A stretch of DNA of 38,875 nucleotides from an uncultured Lachnospiraceae bacterium (GTDB taxonomy: Bacteria; Bacillota; Clostridia; Lachnospirales; Lachnospiraceae): contig CAJUMC010000011.1 of NCBI GenBank assembly GCA_910587085.1, positions 13,249 through 52,123 on the forward strand. The letters are read 5' to 3'. The translations under genes and the position numbers were made by a program. Of this stretch, positions 37,514-38,875 are shown in pieces (the first letter of the stretch is position 1; every line of letters starts with the position of its first letter). The notes below the pieces were generated by a model that searched no databases, was not told the origin of the DNA, and was given only the letters and a program-made list of their open reading frames with translations.

Positions 37514-38875
37514 CTAGCGGCGAAGATTCTTAACAAATTCTACCGGCGAATAGTCCTGTACAGGATTTCCTTTCAGAGAAAGATTCTGCAGCTCTGTCAA
37601 TTCGCTAAGAGGACTGACGTCCATAATTAAGTTTCCCCGCAAATTCAGCGTCCTTAATCCCTTCAGGGTGTGCAGACTGCTTATATCCTCAATTCTGTTA
37701 TAGTCCAGACCAAGCCGCTGCAAACGATACAATGTACTTAATTCACGGATCTCCTTAATCTGATTGTCGCTTAGATCAAGGTAAACCAAGTTTGTCATCT
37801 TCCCCAACGGAGCAGCATCCTCAATGAGATTGCTGCCTAAAGCAAGATTCTGCAGATTTACCATATCCGTTACCCATTCCGTGTCCGTTAATTGATTATG
37901 CACATAATAAAGACTCTTCAGCTCTTCAAGACAGATTATTGTATGCAAATCCCGTGCACTCTCATTCTTCATATCGGATAAATTGAGCCTGATAATATTG
38001 GGAAGTTCGGTTAATACCGAAACATCCTCCAGCGGATTCCCATGCAGATATAATTCTTCAAGCATGGTTAAATTTCTCAGCACATCAATATCACTAACCT
38101 GATTCATATTCAAATTCAGTTTGCGGAGATTTACCATACCAGCAACAGCACTGAGATCGCTGACCTGATTCCAGCTCTCCTCAGACACCGCTTCCGATTC
38201 CAAAACTATCATTTGGCCAATCCAGCCAGGCCCCAGATCCAAATCTGTGAGTTTTACAAGGTTCTTCAGAGCGCTGATGTCTCTTATTTTGTTCCTGCTT
38301 AATTTCAATACCTCAAGATTAATCAGCCTGCCGAGTGCATCCACATTCTTTATTCCCCTGCCGCTCAAATCCAGAACTTTCAGTTCAAGAACATCATCCA
38401 GCAGGATCTCCCGATCTGTAATACCAGTGATCTCACGCATTGCTGCTTCCAGATTATCGTCATCCCACACTATAACATCACTGTCCGGAGCTGCTGTCCC
38501 GGCTGGTTCCGGGGTCGCCGTCGGCATCGGTTCCGGTGCGGCGGATGGCGCAGGGGACGTTGCAGGCACAGACGGTTCCGGGGTCGGTTCTGGGTTCGGC
38601 GTGGATGTCGGCTCCGGTTTCACGGTCGGTTCCGGCGTCAGCGCAGATGTCAGCTCCGGTTTCACGGTCGGCTCCAGCGTCGGCGCAGATGTCGGCTCCG
38701 GTTCCACGGTCGGCTCCGGCGTCGGCGTGGATGTCGGCTCCGGTTTCACGGTCGGCTCCGGCGTCGGCGCAGATGTCAGCTCCGGTTTCACGGTCGGTTC
38801 CGGCGTCGGCGCAGATGTCAGCTCCGGTTTCACGGTCGGCTCCGGCGTCGGCGTGGATGTCGGTTTTTGTTCTGG
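37514..38875 (-). CDS. Leucine-rich-repeat surface protein with Pro-rich repeats, N-terminus beyond right edge
   Basis: The frame is open to the right edge, with 453 visible residues and the start missing. A GTG at 38833 is part of the repeat and not a real start. The visible N-terminal part (about 100 residues) is a Pro/Glu/Thr stalk of 14-residue units, TVKPEPTSTPTPEP. About 12 leucine-rich repeats of 22 residues follow, of the internalin/SDS22 type, for example NLEVLKLSRNKIRDISALKN and NLVYLDLSDNQIKEIREL. The protein ends at the last LRR with no anchor signal at the C-terminus. The stalk suggests display away from the envelope; the LRRs should bind a protein partner, which is unknown. Confidence 0.85.
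   Translation of the reverse strand, partial: PEQKPTSTPTPEPTVKPELTSAPTPEPTVKPELTSAPTPEPTVKPEPTSTPTPEPTVEPEPTSAPTLEPTVKPELTSALTPEPTVKPEPTSTPNPEPTPEPSVPATSPAPSAAPEPMPTATPEPAGTAAPDSDVIVWDDDNLEAAMREITGITDREILLDDVLELKVLDLSGRGIKNVDALGRLINLEVLKLSRNKIRDISALKNLVKLTDLDLGPGWIGQMIVLESEAVSEESWNQVSDLSAVAGMVNLRKLNLNMNQVSDIDVLRNLTMLEELYLHGNPLEDVSVLTELPNIIRLNLSDMKNESARDLHTIICLEELKSLYYVHNQLTDTEWVTDMVNLQNLALGSNLIEDAAPLGKMTNLVYLDLSDNQIKEIRELSTLYRLQRLGLDYNRIEDISSLHTLKGLRTLNLRGNLIMDVSPLSELTELQNLSLKGNPVQDYSPVEFVKNLRR
38582..38875. repeat. Seven tandem 42-bp repeats (Pro-rich stalk)
   Basis: Seven units of 42 bp, in frame with the LRR gene, encode variants of VKPE(L/P)TS(A/T)PTPEPT. Units alternate between two versions, suggesting past duplication of longer blocks. 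More copies may lie beyond the edge. Confidence 0.9.

Overview
The window looks like chromosomal DNA of a Gram-positive anaerobe of the Clostridia, most likely a gut Lachnospiraceae. The basis is the strong GGAGG ribosome sites, the sigma-A type promoters, lipoprotein and sortase-era style secreted proteins, a pyrBI pair, binding-protein-dependent (CUT1) sugar importers without their own ATPase, and a recombinase remnant of a type common in that family. The species assignment is inference. No rRNA, tRNA or CRISPR array was seen.

Layout. 1-230: start of a heptad-repeat coiled-coil gene running off the left edge, divergent from pyrB-pyrI (457-1845, aspartate transcarbamoylase). 1976-24725: a large arabinose/arabinan utilisation region. 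It holds araA, a GH43 endo-arabinanase-like enzyme, a ~13 kb minus-strand transport operon (18174 down to 5218), a divergent ArsR-HTH/beta-sandwich regulator, a second GH43 (exo-arabinanase type), a secreted protein with three 52-residue repeats, a 76-residue membrane protein and a GH51 alpha-L-arabinofuranosidase. 24770-28595: an XRE regulator, a GrpB-family protein, and a GntR/DUF5808 membrane-protein operon with a perfect palindromic operator. 28774-30614: an apparent mobile-element remnant with a decayed serine recombinase and one AT-rich cargo gene, sitting inside a short interspersed repeat. 30819-32083: a RdgB/HAM1-like NTP pyrophosphatase coupled to a DUF402 protein. 32461-37313: a large TPR regulator with two HTH-like modules, followed by a secreted protein and a lipoprotein. 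37514-38875: a leucine-rich-repeat surface protein with a Pro-rich 14-residue repeat, cut by the right edge.

How it fits together. The proposed arabinan system imports arabino-oligosaccharides through two complete sets of binding protein plus two permeases encoded in one operon. Between the two sets lie an NHL-repeat/Yip1 membrane protein and a membrane-anchored DUF5696 protein. No ATPase is present, so a shared MsmX-type ATPase elsewhere is expected. The imported oligomers would be cut inside the cell by two signal-less GH43 enzymes and the GH51 enzyme, and arabinose would be isomerised by AraA; araB and araD are not in the window. The regulator gene at 18522 is divergent from the transport operon. 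CTCTAAA-type half-sites occur at both the transport-operon promoter and the promoter of the adjacent GH43 gene, and are the best operator candidates. This operon, with its double importer and two poorly understood membrane partners, is the part of the window most worth experimental attention.
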